A stretch of DNA of 7,389 nucleotides from Rubrivivax sp. (GCA_020851615.1 JADZCL010000089.1:1-7389); one strand, 5' to 3'; counted from the stretch's first letter, positions 1 to 5,993 are shown. Notes: generated from the sequence alone by a model not told the origin. Made by a program: numbers and translations.

Positions 1-626
1 CCGCTGCTGCCGCTGAACGACAGGCGATAGCCGCCCAGCGGGGCAATCGTGGCCAGCGCCGATGACAGATCCTGCAGGTCCAGCGTCGCAGCGCCGGCGA
101 CCAGCCAGCGGCCCTGCACCCGCTCCAGACTCAGACCCGTGGCCGACAGCTGTGCGCGCCCGTCCAGGCGCAGCGTGTTGAACGGCGCGCCCAGGCCGCT
201 CAGCCAGGCCAGCGGCCACTGGCCCAGCGGGGCGGGCTGAGCTGGTACGCCGATGCGCAGGCGGCCAGGGCCGGGCTCGATGCGCAGGCGCAGCGTGTCG
301 TGGATACAGCAGTCCTGGCGCAACTCGAGTTGCAAGGCCCGCCAGTCGCCCGGGGCGAGACCCAGCACCCAGTGCAGGCGCCCGGGCAGCGCACTTGCCG
401 TACGGCTGCCCGGCCCGCCCGAGAGCACGACGAATGCACTGCCCGCCCACAGCGTCCCGCGCGCGTCGGCCAGCAGCAGGTGCTGCCCGCTGGCGCGCTG
501 CAGGGCCTGTGCCACCCAGTTCGCGGGTGCGGTGACCAGCAGCGCCAGCACGGCACCCACCAGCAGCCCGGCTGCCACCCAGGCGCCGGTGGATGCCCGC
601 CGGGTGGCTACGCGGCGCCCGTGCAT
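1..626 (-). CDS. gspN: GspN, type II secretion system protein N (C-terminus beyond left edge)
   Basis: I read this frame by hand from an ATG at 626; it stays open for 208 codons to the window edge. A positively charged N-terminus (HGRRVATRR) is followed by one membrane segment at about residues 14-33. Next come APANWVAQAL (residues 33-42) and a DARGTLWAGSA stretch (54-64), a pattern I associate with the GspN family. PLGGYRLSFSG (196-206) resembles the family's 'PLGSYRL' element. GspN is a bitopic inner-membrane protein with a periplasmic domain. It is an accessory, not universal, T2SS component whose exact role is unclear. The gene starts 5 bases after the gspM stop, and a GAAGGG Shine-Dalgarno lies within the end of gspM, so it is surely in the same operon. 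Full-length relatives are roughly 250 residues, so perhaps 40-50 are missing at the edge. Confidence 0.88.
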   Translation of the reverse strand, partial: MHGRRVATRRASTGAWVAAGLLVGAVLALLVTAPANWVAQALQRASGQHLLLADARGTLWAGSAFVVLSGGPGSRTASALPGRLHWVLGLAPGDWRALQLELRQDCCIHDTLRLRIEPGPGRLRIGVPAQPAPLGQWPLAWLSGLGAPFNTLRLDGRAQLSATGLSLERVQGRWLVAGAATLDLQDLSSALATIAPLGGYRLSFSGSS

Positions 627-631
627 GCGTT

Positions 632-1129
632 TCACCCTTCGGGCAGCGCCACCACCACGGTGCCCGAGAGGCCCTGTGGCTGGCGTTGCAGATCGACTTC
701 GACCGCCTGCGCGCGGGCGCTGGCGCGCACCTCCTGCAGCCAGGACTGCAGCTCGACGGTGCTGGCGCCGGCCAGGGTGAGCACGGCGCGCGGACCCTGT
801 TCGCTCAGGCGAGCCTTGGCGCCCAGGCGAGCGGTGGCCGCCTGCAGGGCCGCGCGGGCCTGCGGTGCAGGCAGCGGCGGGAGTGCGCGCAGGGCCTGGA
901 CCTGCGCAGCCTGGGCCTGCATCTGCTGCAGCTGGGCCTGCAGCGCGTCGAGCCGCGCCGGGGTGGTCCGCAGCGTGTGCCAGGCCGGCTGCAGCGCCAG
1001 CGCCCACAGCAGGTACAGGCCCAGCACCCAGGTGGCCAGCAGCACCAGGCTGCGCTCGCGCGCGTCGCGTGCACGCCAGCCCGCAGCCATGGCCTGCCAT
1101 TGGGCACGCAGGCCGCTGCTGGCGCTCAC
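632..1129 (-). CDS. gspM: GspM, type II secretion inner-membrane platform protein
   Basis: GspM is a small bitopic inner-membrane protein that pairs with GspL in the T2SS assembly platform. The 165-residue product has the family layout: a cytoplasmic N-terminus of about 26 residues rich in Arg and Trp, one membrane segment at about 27-46 (SLVLLATWVLGLYLLWALAL), a Gln/Ala-rich likely coiled coil at about 54-83, a PPLPAP linker, and a C-terminal alpha/beta domain at about 92-163 consistent with the ferredoxin-like periplasmic domain. I chose the GTG at 1129 because it forms a GTGA overlap with the gspL stop and gives the expected length. The open frame continues upstream to 1567, but that part lies inside gspL in another frame and would be a non-homologous extension. 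The overlap implies translational coupling to gspL. Confidence 0.9.
   Translation of the reverse strand: MSASSGLRAQWQAMAAGWRARDARERSLVLLATWVLGLYLLWALALQPAWHTLRTTPARLDALQAQLQQMQAQAAQVQALRALPPLPAPQARAALQAATARLGAKARLSEQGPRAVLTLAGASTVELQSWLQEVRASARAQAVEVDLQRQPQGLSGTVVVALPEG
635..640 (-). promoter_or_regulatory. Ribosome binding site of gspN
   Basis: GAAGGG on the minus strand lies 8 bases before the gspN ATG at 626 and inside the last codons of gspM. It is one of the few good Shine-Dalgarno matches in this operon, and it supports the ATG at 626 as the gspN start. Confidence 0.55.
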
Positions 1130-2334
1130 CGGACCCCCGCCATTGCGATGACGATCTGTGCGCCCTGTGAGCGGCTCTCGTAGCCGGCGCTGCGCAGGCG
1201 GGCCGCGAACTCGGTCTGCTGTGGCCCGCTCAGCGCGGGTGCGGCCAGCGTCAGGCGGCCACGCTCGTATCGCAACGACTGCACGGGGGGGATGCCGGTG
1301 GGCCAGGCCGCGGCGACCGCGCCCAGCAGCGGCTCGAGATCGCCTGGGCCGGCCTGGCCGGCGGCGCTCTGCAGGCGCTCGGTCTCGCTCTGCATCTGCA
1401 GGGGTGCATCCATCACCGAGCGCACCTGCGGGTGCGTCCGTTTGAGCAGATCGACCTGCGCCTGGCGCGTGTCGCGCAGCTGCTCTTCGAGCTTCCACGC
1501 GAAGGCGTTGAGCCCGGCCACCTGCACCAGCAACGCGGCCGCCAGGCCCCAGCGCAGCGCACGCCACTGCGGGGCGCGCAGGCTGCGCAGGCGCTGGGCC
1601 AGGCCTTGCAGCCCGCGGTGGCGCGGCGCAAGGTCGAACTGGCGCAGGTTCCAGGGCGAGTCCAGCGCCTGCAGCGCACGCGCCGTGTCGTTCAGCACCT
1701 CCACGCGGCCCTCGAGCCAGCGTTCGGCCTCGACCGCGACGGCCGGGTGCGCGCTGCAGCGCAGCGCCTGCATGCCGGCTGCAGGCAGGCGCTGGCGTGC
1801 CAGCGACCCGGCCATGCGCAGGCAGCTCACGCCCTCTTCACTGCTGTGCACCAGCAGCGGCGCCAGCCCATCGACCGCGTTGGGCAGCACGTGCAGCCGC
1901 GCCGGTGTCCCCGGCCAGCTCGAAGGCAGGACACGCGTGAGCGGCACGCCTGCCGCGTCGAGGTCTTCAAGCACGGCAGCCAGCCAGTCGCGTCGCAGCA
2001 CCGCGACCCAGGCGCTGTGGCCCTCGACGGCACCCGGTTCGCGCGCCAGGTGGAGGTCTGCGTCGTCCTCGAGCAACGCGTCCTCGAGCACCGCGCCCAG
2101 GGCCGCGCGGCGCCGCGCACGCGGAGCCTTCGGGATCGTCGTGCGCTGCCAGCTGAGGTCGGTGTCGGCCAGCACCAGGCAGGCTTCGCGTGTGCGCGGC
2201 AGTTGCGCCGGCGTCGCCTGTCCCTCGTCGATGCAGACCCCGGTGGCGCTGCAGCGCACGTAGGCGTAGCGCTCGGGCGCCTGGATGGCCCCGGTGCGCG
2301 GGCGCGGCGGCAGCAGGATCACGAGCACGGACAT
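1126..2334 (-). CDS. gspL: GspL, type II secretion inner-membrane platform protein
   Basis: GspL recruits the cytoplasmic ATPase GspE to the inner membrane and pairs with GspM. The 402-residue product starts MSVLVILLPPRPR, typical of betaproteobacterial GspL. Residues 1 to about 240 form the actin-like cytoplasmic domain, ending in NLRQFDLAPR (229-238), which resembles the conserved 'NLxQGxF' stretch before the transmembrane helix. A single membrane segment follows at about 261-282 (RWGLAAALLVQVAGLNAFAW), then a charged helical stretch (283-325) and a small periplasmic domain (about 330-400) expected to be ferredoxin-like. It is the only gene in the operon with a clear gap before it (57 bases after gspK), and no good Shine-Dalgarno precedes its ATG. 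Its last four bases overlap the gspM GTG start. Confidence 0.93.
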   Translation of the reverse strand: MSVLVILLPPRPRTGAIQAPERYAYVRCSATGVCIDEGQATPAQLPRTREACLVLADTDLSWQRTTIPKAPRARRRAALGAVLEDALLEDDADLHLAREPGAVEGHSAWVAVLRRDWLAAVLEDLDAAGVPLTRVLPSSWPGTPARLHVLPNAVDGLAPLLVHSSEEGVSCLRMAGSLARQRLPAAGMQALRCSAHPAVAVEAERWLEGRVEVLNDTARALQALDSPWNLRQFDLAPRHRGLQGLAQRLRSLRAPQWRALRWGLAAALLVQVAGLNAFAWKLEEQLRDTRQAQVDLLKRTHPQVRSVMDAPLQMQSETERLQSAAGQAGPGDLEPLLGAVAAAWPTGIPPVQSLRYERGRLTLAAPALSGPQQTEFAARLRSAGYESRSQGAQIVIAMAGVR

Positions 2335-2391
2335 CGGCGGAGGGCGGTGGCGCAGTGGGGAGCGGGTCGCAGCGCAGGGCGCACGCGCGGG
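2335..2391 (-). other. gspK-gspL intergenic gap
   Basis: This 57-base spacer is the only real gap in an operon whose other junctions overlap or nearly touch. It is GC-rich and pyrimidine-rich just before the gspL ATG, with no recognisable Shine-Dalgarno, no U-tract terminator and no convincing promoter hexamers. I see no function for it. Confidence 0.4.
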
Positions 2392-3366
2392 CTATTGTCG
2401 CGGCAGCGCGGCCCCTGGCGGCGCGGCGGCGTCGCGGCTGCGGCGCGCGCTGCGCAGCAGCACGACCTGCGCCCCGCCGCCACTGCCGCGGCGCTCGAAC
2501 AGCCAGCGTTCTTCGAGCACGTGCTCCTCGAAGCGCAGCCGACCCAGGACCTCGAAATGGCGTGATTGCACGCCCACGCGGTCGGCATCCAGCGTCAGCG
2601 GCGGCGGCAGCAAGGCCTGCAGCGCCGTGGCCGAGCCGGCCGGCTCGCGCTGCAGCGTCTGCACGATGCGCTGTGCATCGGCCAGCGCCAGGCCGTCGAC
2701 AGCGGCCAGCAGCGCGGGCGCCTGTGCGGTATTGGCGTTCAGCGCCGTGCGCGTGGGCAGGATGGTCACGTAGGGGGCGATGAGCGCCAGCGTGGGGGCT
2801 GCAATGCCCAGCCACGCCAGCTGCTCCGGACGGGTGAGTGCCACCGGCGCGGCTTCGGACCGGCTCCCCCAGGCCTGCGCCAGACCCGTGCCAATGCGGT
2901 CGGCGAGGCCGGCGTCTGCGCCCGCGGCCTCGCACAGGCGGCGCAGCGCGGCGATCTCGGCGGCCGCCGGTTTGCCGTCATCGGTGACGAGCCGGCGCAG
3001 GTTGTAGCGGCCCTGCGCGTCGTCGATCTCGCCGGAGAGGAAGACGTCCAGCCCCGCCTCGTCGCCGGCCTGGCCGTCCGCGCCCAGGAACTGCGACAGC
3101 CGCGACTCCTCCAGCTTGCGTGCCCAGCCGGCGTGGGGCGGAAAGGCGCGCTCGGTGTCGGCCCGCAGCAGCAGGCGCGCCCAATCCTGCGCGCCCCTGA
3201 GCAGCCACGCAGCCTGCGTTCGCGCCCGCTCGGCGGCCTCGACGGCGATCGCGCGCTGCTGGTGCAGCACCATCGCTGCGGCGACGGTGGCCACCAGCGT
3301 CAGGATCAGCATGGCCACCAGCAACGCGGCGCCGCGCTGCGCACGGCCTGGGGGAGGGGGGCGCAT
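2392..3366 (-). CDS. gspK: GspK, minor pseudopilin (pseudopilus tip)
   Basis: GspK is the large minor pseudopilin that caps the pseudopilus with GspI and GspJ. From the ATG at 3366 the product is 324 residues, the usual GspK size. It has a basic leader (MRPPPPGRAQRG) with a prepilin-peptidase site after Gly12, then AALLVAMLILTLVATVAAAMV. Mature position 5 is Val, not the Glu of other pseudopilins; this is typical of GspK and fits its tip position. GEIDDAQGRYNLRRLV (about residues 111-126) and LPTRTALNANTAQAPALLAAV (about 203-223) match conserved GspK elements. The stop of gspJ and the ATG form TGATG. A GTG one codon upstream (3369) would instead give a GTGA overlap and 325 residues; I cannot separate the two. 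Confidence 0.93.
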   Translation of the reverse strand: MRPPPPGRAQRGAALLVAMLILTLVATVAAAMVLHQQRAIAVEAAERARTQAAWLLRGAQDWARLLLRADTERAFPPHAGWARKLEESRLSQFLGADGQAGDEAGLDVFLSGEIDDAQGRYNLRRLVTDDGKPAAAEIAALRRLCEAAGADAGLADRIGTGLAQAWGSRSEAAPVALTRPEQLAWLGIAAPTLALIAPYVTILPTRTALNANTAQAPALLAAVDGLALADAQRIVQTLQREPAGSATALQALLPPPLTLDADRVGVQSRHFEVLGRLRFEEHVLEERWLFERRGSGGGAQVVLLRSARRSRDAAAPPGAALPRQ

Positions 3367-4010
3367 CACAGGTCGGGCGCGACGAGCACGTCGCGCGTCA
3401 GGCTCGTGCCGTCGAGTTGCAGCACCAGGCGCACTCCGCTGGGCAGCAGTTCGCGCGTGGGTGCACCGCGACTGCCCGGCGTGCCCGTGGCATCGCCTGC
3501 GCTGCCGGCGAGGTCACCACTGGACTGGGCGTTGCTCCACGCATTGCCGCGGAAGAAATAGAGCTGCCAGCCCGAGACGCCCTCCAGCAGCGGCAGCTGG
3601 CCGGCCTCTTCGGCCTGCAACTGCTGGCTGCGCAGCCAGGCCTGCTGCAGCTCACCGGCCTGCGTGGCCGCGCGCGCGGTCCAGCGCAGCCAGCGGCCAC
3701 CGTCGACCGTCCAGGCCACCACCTGCAGCCCCTCATCGGTGCGCCGCACCAGACGCAGGCTGCGGCCGTCGAAGGTGAGGGCGGGCACGCCGGCGTCGCC
3801 GTGCAGGGCCTGCAGATCGGTCTCCCACTGCGCCAGGATTGTGGCCAGGCGCATGCTGCGGTCGATGCTTGCGCGCCCGGCGTCGCGGCTGGACAGGACG
3901 GCATCGATGCCGCGCCAGGCCAGCGCCGCCATCAGCGCCAGCACGAACAACGCGACCAGCACCTCGACGAGCGTGAAGCCGCGCCTGCGGCAAGAGCGGG
4001 CGCGGGCCAT
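3366..4010 (-). CDS. gspJ: GspJ, minor pseudopilin
   Basis: GspJ is a minor pseudopilin that forms the tip complex with GspI and GspK. The 214-residue product has a short basic leader (MARARSCRRRG), a prepilin-peptidase site after Gly11, and then FTLVEVLVALFVLALMAALAWRGID with the conserved mature Glu5 (residue 16). The long globular domain includes 'QWETDLQAL' (about 61-69), whose aromatic-acidic pattern recurs in GspJ, and ends near LPSGVRLVLQL, also typical. The ATG overlaps the gspI stop by one base (TGATG), so translation is probably coupled. The first codons of the mature region are almost identical in DNA to those of gspI. Confidence 0.93.
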   Translation of the reverse strand: MARARSCRRRGFTLVEVLVALFVLALMAALAWRGIDAVLSSRDAGRASIDRSMRLATILAQWETDLQALHGDAGVPALTFDGRSLRLVRRTDEGLQVVAWTVDGGRWLRWTARAATQAGELQQAWLRSQQLQAEEAGQLPLLEGVSGWQLYFFRGNAWSNAQSSGDLAGSAGDATGTPGSRGAPTRELLPSGVRLVLQLDGTSLTRDVLVAPDL

Positions 4011-4390
4011 CAGTAGCGCGACATCACCGTCGAGAGCGTGAGCAGCGGGCGGCCGTCCTCGTCGCGCACGATGGCGTCGATGCGGCGCATGTTGGGGTTG
4101 GGTGTGGGGCGCGTGGACAGGGTGCCGCCGTAGCTGCGCCCCAGTTGCTCACAGCGGAAGTCGGCGTCCCCCACGCCGGGCAGCAGGCGCGCCAGGCGCA
4201 GGTCGACGAGCTGGTTGTCGGCACACCACTGCGCCGCCGTGATGGCCTGCAGCCGGGCCGCGTTGTCGGTCAGCGTGCCCGCGGCGCGCGCGCCCGCCGC
4301 CAGTGCGATGGCGACGATGGCCAGCGCCACCAGCACCTCGACCAGCGTGAAGCCGCGCGCATGGCGCATGGCGGCGGCGGTGCTGCTCAC
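4010..4390 (-). CDS. gspI: GspI, minor pseudopilin
   Basis: GspI is a small minor pseudopilin thought to nucleate the tip complex with GspJ and GspK. The product is 126 residues from the GTG at 4390. The leader ends RHARG, cleavage falls after Gly13, and the mature N-terminus is FTLVEVLVALAIVAIALAAGARAA with Glu5 (residue 18). QWCADNQLVDLRL (55-67) is a strong GspI signature. Cys56 and Cys80 may form a periplasmic disulfide. The GTG forms a four-base GTGA overlap with the gspH stop. An ATG at 4369 (119 residues, leader MRHARG) is an alternative that leaves a short gap after gspH. The GTG is preferred because the same overlap type occurs at gspL/gspM. Confidence 0.92.
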   Translation of the reverse strand: MSSTAAAMRHARGFTLVEVLVALAIVAIALAAGARAAGTLTDNAARLQAITAAQWCADNQLVDLRLARLLPGVGDADFRCEQLGRSYGGTLSTRPTPNPNMRRIDAIVRDEDGRPLLTLSTVMSRY

Positions 4391-4890
4391 GGGCTGCTGC
4401 CCGCGCCCTGCACGGCAAAGGGCTGCAGGCCGTCGGTGCCGACGTGGACGCGGTGCGCGCCCAGTTGCAGCATCACGCCCTGCGCGCCGATCAGCGGCTC
4501 GGGGCCCAGCGTCAGGGCGCCCCGCCCGCCATCGACCTGCGCCGTGACCTCGCCATCGAGCCAGTGGGTCGGCAGCGTGCGCGTCGCCGGCAGCCCGATG
4601 AAACGGAAGGCCGCAGCCGTGGGGTCACCCGCTGCGGGCGCGGCTTGCCAGACCACCGGGATCGCGGCCGCACGGGCTTCGGCACGCGCCATTTCGAGCA
4701 AGGTGGCCAGGCGCAGCGCCTCGCGCTCGAGGCGGTCCTGCGTGCCATCGCGCAGCGCCAGGCCGACGCCTGCGCTGACCAGGGCCACCAGCATCACGAC
4801 CACCATCAACTCGATCAGCGTGAAGCCGCTTTGCGTGGGCGTGGCCGCGCGCGCGCGAGGGCTCCTACTGCCAGGAGCCGATGTCTGCAT
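4387..4890 (-). CDS. gspH: GspH, minor pseudopilin
   Basis: GspH is a minor pseudopilin that joins the GspG shaft to the tip complex. From the ATG at 4890 the product is 167 residues. A long, Arg/Pro/Ser-rich leader of 22 residues ends TPTQSG, followed by FTLIELMVVVMLVALVSAGVGLAL with mature Glu5 at residue 27. 'LREGTQDRLEREALRLATLLEMARAEA'-like helix content (here RDGTQDRLEREALRLATLLE) and the IPVVWQ segment fit the GspH/FimT domain. The start lies 26 bases inside gspG. No start codon in this frame lies between the gspG stop and the cleavage site, so the overlap is real. An ATG at 4917 would add nine residues, but the sequence before it is a poorer ribosome site than GAGGGCAAGG before 4890. 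Confidence 0.9.
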   Translation of the reverse strand: MQTSAPGSRSPRARAATPTQSGFTLIELMVVVMLVALVSAGVGLALRDGTQDRLEREALRLATLLEMARAEARAAAIPVVWQAAPAAGDPTAAAFRFIGLPATRTLPTHWLDGEVTAQVDGGRGALTLGPEPLIGAQGVMLQLGAHRVHVGTDGLQPFAVQGAGSSP

Positions 4891-5302
4891 CCTTGCCCTC
4901 GCCACCGGCCTGCCCATCGGAGCCCAGGCTGAAGACGTCGATTTCGCCCTTGATGCCAGGGTTGACGTATTGATACGGCCGGCCCCAGGGGTCGGAGGGC
5001 AGCTTGTCGAGATAGGGCCGCCAGTTCGGCGGCAGCGGCCCCGCGGTCGGCTTGCGCACCAGCGCCTCCAGGCCCTGCTCGGCGCTGGGGTAGCGCTGGT
5101 TGTCGAGCCGGTAGAGCTTGAGCGCCTGCACCAGGTTGTTCACGTCCGCACGGGCGGCGGTGGCGCGGGCGTCATCGGTGCGGTCGAGCACGTTGGGCAC
5201 GATCAGGGCGGCCAGCACGCCCAGGATCACCAGCACGACCATCAGCTCGATCAGCGTGAAGCCTTGCGCGGCAGTGGCGGGGGAGCGCAGTCTCTCGGGC
5301 AT
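4865..5302 (-). CDS. gspG: GspG, major pseudopilin
   Basis: GspG is the main subunit of the T2SS pseudopilus, polymerised in the inner membrane to push substrates through the secretin. The 145-residue preprotein has the leader MPERLRSPATAAQG with cleavage after Gly14. It continues FTLIELMVVLVILGVLAALIVPNVLDR, with Glu5 of the mature form at residue 19, which is needed for assembly and N-methylation in this family. YPSAEQGLEALV (71-82), DPWGRPYQYVNPG (104-116) and the C-terminal SLGSDGQAGGEGKDADIGSW (125-144) are classic. Asp129, Asp138 and Asp140 sit where the family binds calcium. It is the first gene of the minus-strand operon, which fits its need for the highest expression. Confidence 0.97.
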   Translation of the reverse strand: MPERLRSPATAAQGFTLIELMVVLVILGVLAALIVPNVLDRTDDARATAARADVNNLVQALKLYRLDNQRYPSAEQGLEALVRKPTAGPLPPNWRPYLDKLPSDPWGRPYQYVNPGIKGEIDVFSLGSDGQAGGEGKDADIGSWQ

Positions 5303-5316
5303 GGAATCGCAGTCGC

Positions 5317-5330
5317 GCGCCGCAAGGCGC
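5317..5330. other. Small perfect stem-loop in the gspG leader
   Basis: GCGCC-GCAA-GGCGC is a perfect five-base-pair inverted repeat with a four-base loop. Its near edge is 14 bases before the gspG start codon. On the gspG transcript the loop reads UUGC; on the plus strand it reads GCAA (GNRA type). It could affect translation initiation of gspG or simply reflect GC-rich composition. No U-tract follows, so it is not a terminator. Confidence 0.3.
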
Positions 5331-5378
5331 TGTGGGCGGGCCCGCAGGCCGCCGGGCGGGTGGGCAGGTGCGGCGAAT

Positions 5379-5384
5379 CATAAT
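5379..5384 (+). promoter_or_regulatory. Possible -10 element for gspC
   Basis: CATAAT differs from TATAAT by one base and sits in the only AT-rich patch of the intergenic region. Transcription starting about 7 bases downstream would begin at or next to the gspC ATG, implying a leaderless or nearly leaderless mRNA. That fits the absence of a Shine-Dalgarno before gspC. The overlapping minus-strand hexamer TATGAT (5377-5382) could equally serve gspG. No -35 match supports either. Confidence 0.3.
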
Positions 5385-5390
5385 CGTGGC

Positions 5391-5993
5391 ATGGTGGCGC
5401 GCGTGCTGGCCTTTATCGTGTGGGCAGTGGTGGCCGCAGGCGTGGTCGGCTGGGGCCTGAAGCTGTCGGCGTTGCCGTTGGCCCTGCCGGCGCAGACGGG
5501 CCTGGCGCGGGCCGCGCCGCTGGCTGCGGGTGATTGGACGCGCGTGCTCGGCGCCGCGCCGGCGCCGCTGGCCGTGGAGCAGGCGCCACCTCCGCCGAGC
5601 GACCGGTTTCGCTTGCTGGGCGTCGTGGCAGCGCGTGCGCAGGTGGCGCCGGCGCAAGGGGTGGCGCTGATTGCGGTCGACGGCAAGCCCGCCCGTGCGC
5701 TGCGTGTGGGTGCCGTCGTCGAGGGCGAGCAGGTGGTGCAGGCGGTGCATGCCCGGGCGGTGGAGATCGGTCCGCGCCACGGCGCGGCTGCGTTCACGCT
5801 CGAACTGCCTCCAATGCCGCCGCCGACGACCGGCGTGCCTGCGGCCCTGCCGCCGCCGGGGGTGCCGCAGCCCGCGCCCCGGGCGCCGGCCGTGGCGCTG
5901 CCGCAGGCTCTGCCCGCGCCGCCCGCTGCAGCGGAACCGGCTGCAGCGGAAGTCGAGACCGCGCCGCGCTACGGCCGTCCGCAGCAGCGCTGA
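5391..5993 (+). CDS. gspC: GspC, type II secretion inner-membrane/secretin linker protein (PDZ-less)
   Basis: GspC is a bitopic inner-membrane protein whose periplasmic homology region (HR) contacts the N-terminal domains of the secretin GspD. The 200-residue product has a membrane segment at about 5-28, a linker, and a small beta-rich domain at about 70-140. That domain begins with SDRFRLLGVV, close to the HR pattern 'LxGVV', and continues VALIAVDGKPARALRVGAVVEGEQVVQAV. From about 140 it becomes a Pro/Ala-rich tail ending RYGRPQQR, with no PDZ or coiled-coil domain. The ATG at 5391 gives the right topology. The open frame continues upstream to 5118, but that part is antisense to gspG and is rejected. 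The gene is divergent from gspG and convergent with the cobT-like gene. No good ribosome site precedes it. Confidence 0.87.
   Translation: MVARVLAFIVWAVVAAGVVGWGLKLSALPLALPAQTGLARAAPLAAGDWTRVLGAAPAPLAVEQAPPPPSDRFRLLGVVAARAQVAPAQGVALIAVDGKPARALRVGAVVEGEQVVQAVHARAVEIGPRHGAAAFTLELPPMPPPTTGVPAALPPPGVPQPAPRAPAVALPQALPAPPAAAEPAAAEVETAPRYGRPQQR

Larger units (their letters stand above)
5303..5390. promoter_or_regulatory. Divergent gspG/gspC control region
   Basis: This 88-base gap separates the start codons of gspG (minus) and gspC (plus), so promoters for both must lie here or in the adjacent coding ends. Most of it is very GC-rich and full of short palindromes: GCGGGCCCGC at 5336-5345 is perfect, and CCGCC-G-GGCGG lies at 5349-5359. 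The only AT-rich patch, AATCATAATC at 5376-5385, is next to gspC. I find no TTGACA-like -35 box on either strand, so activator-dependent promoters are possible. Confidence 0.6.

Noticed and set aside
1130..1567. N-terminal extension of gspM by 146 codons
   Set aside because: It lies entirely within gspL in a different frame and is Arg-rich. GspM starting at the GTG overlapping the gspL stop has the normal family length.
1432..2565. Plus-strand open frame of 377 codons opposite gspL
   Set aside because: It is antisense to a gene with clear family motifs. Its translation is Arg/Gln/His-rich without a recognisable domain, as expected for a shadow frame in very GC-rich DNA.
1967..2935. Minus-strand open frame of 322 codons across the gspK/gspL junction
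   Set aside because: It overlaps both genes in another frame and is dominated by Arg/Ala/Gly with no family resemblance.
2566..3561. Plus-strand open frame of 331 codons opposite gspK/gspJ
   Set aside because: It has low-complexity composition (Arg, Gln, Gly), no recognisable motif and lies wholly antisense to GspK and GspJ. It is a shadow of their codon usage.
4145..5383. Plus-strand open frame of 412 codons opposite gspG-gspI
   Set aside because: It is the longest open frame in the window, but it spans three well-supported antisense genes and their junctions, shows no domain, and changes composition along its length. It is a shadow frame.
5118..5390. N-terminal extension of gspC by 91 codons
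   Set aside because: The extension is antisense to gspG and would bury the membrane anchor inside a Ser/Arg-rich segment. The ATG at 5391 gives the normal GspC topology.
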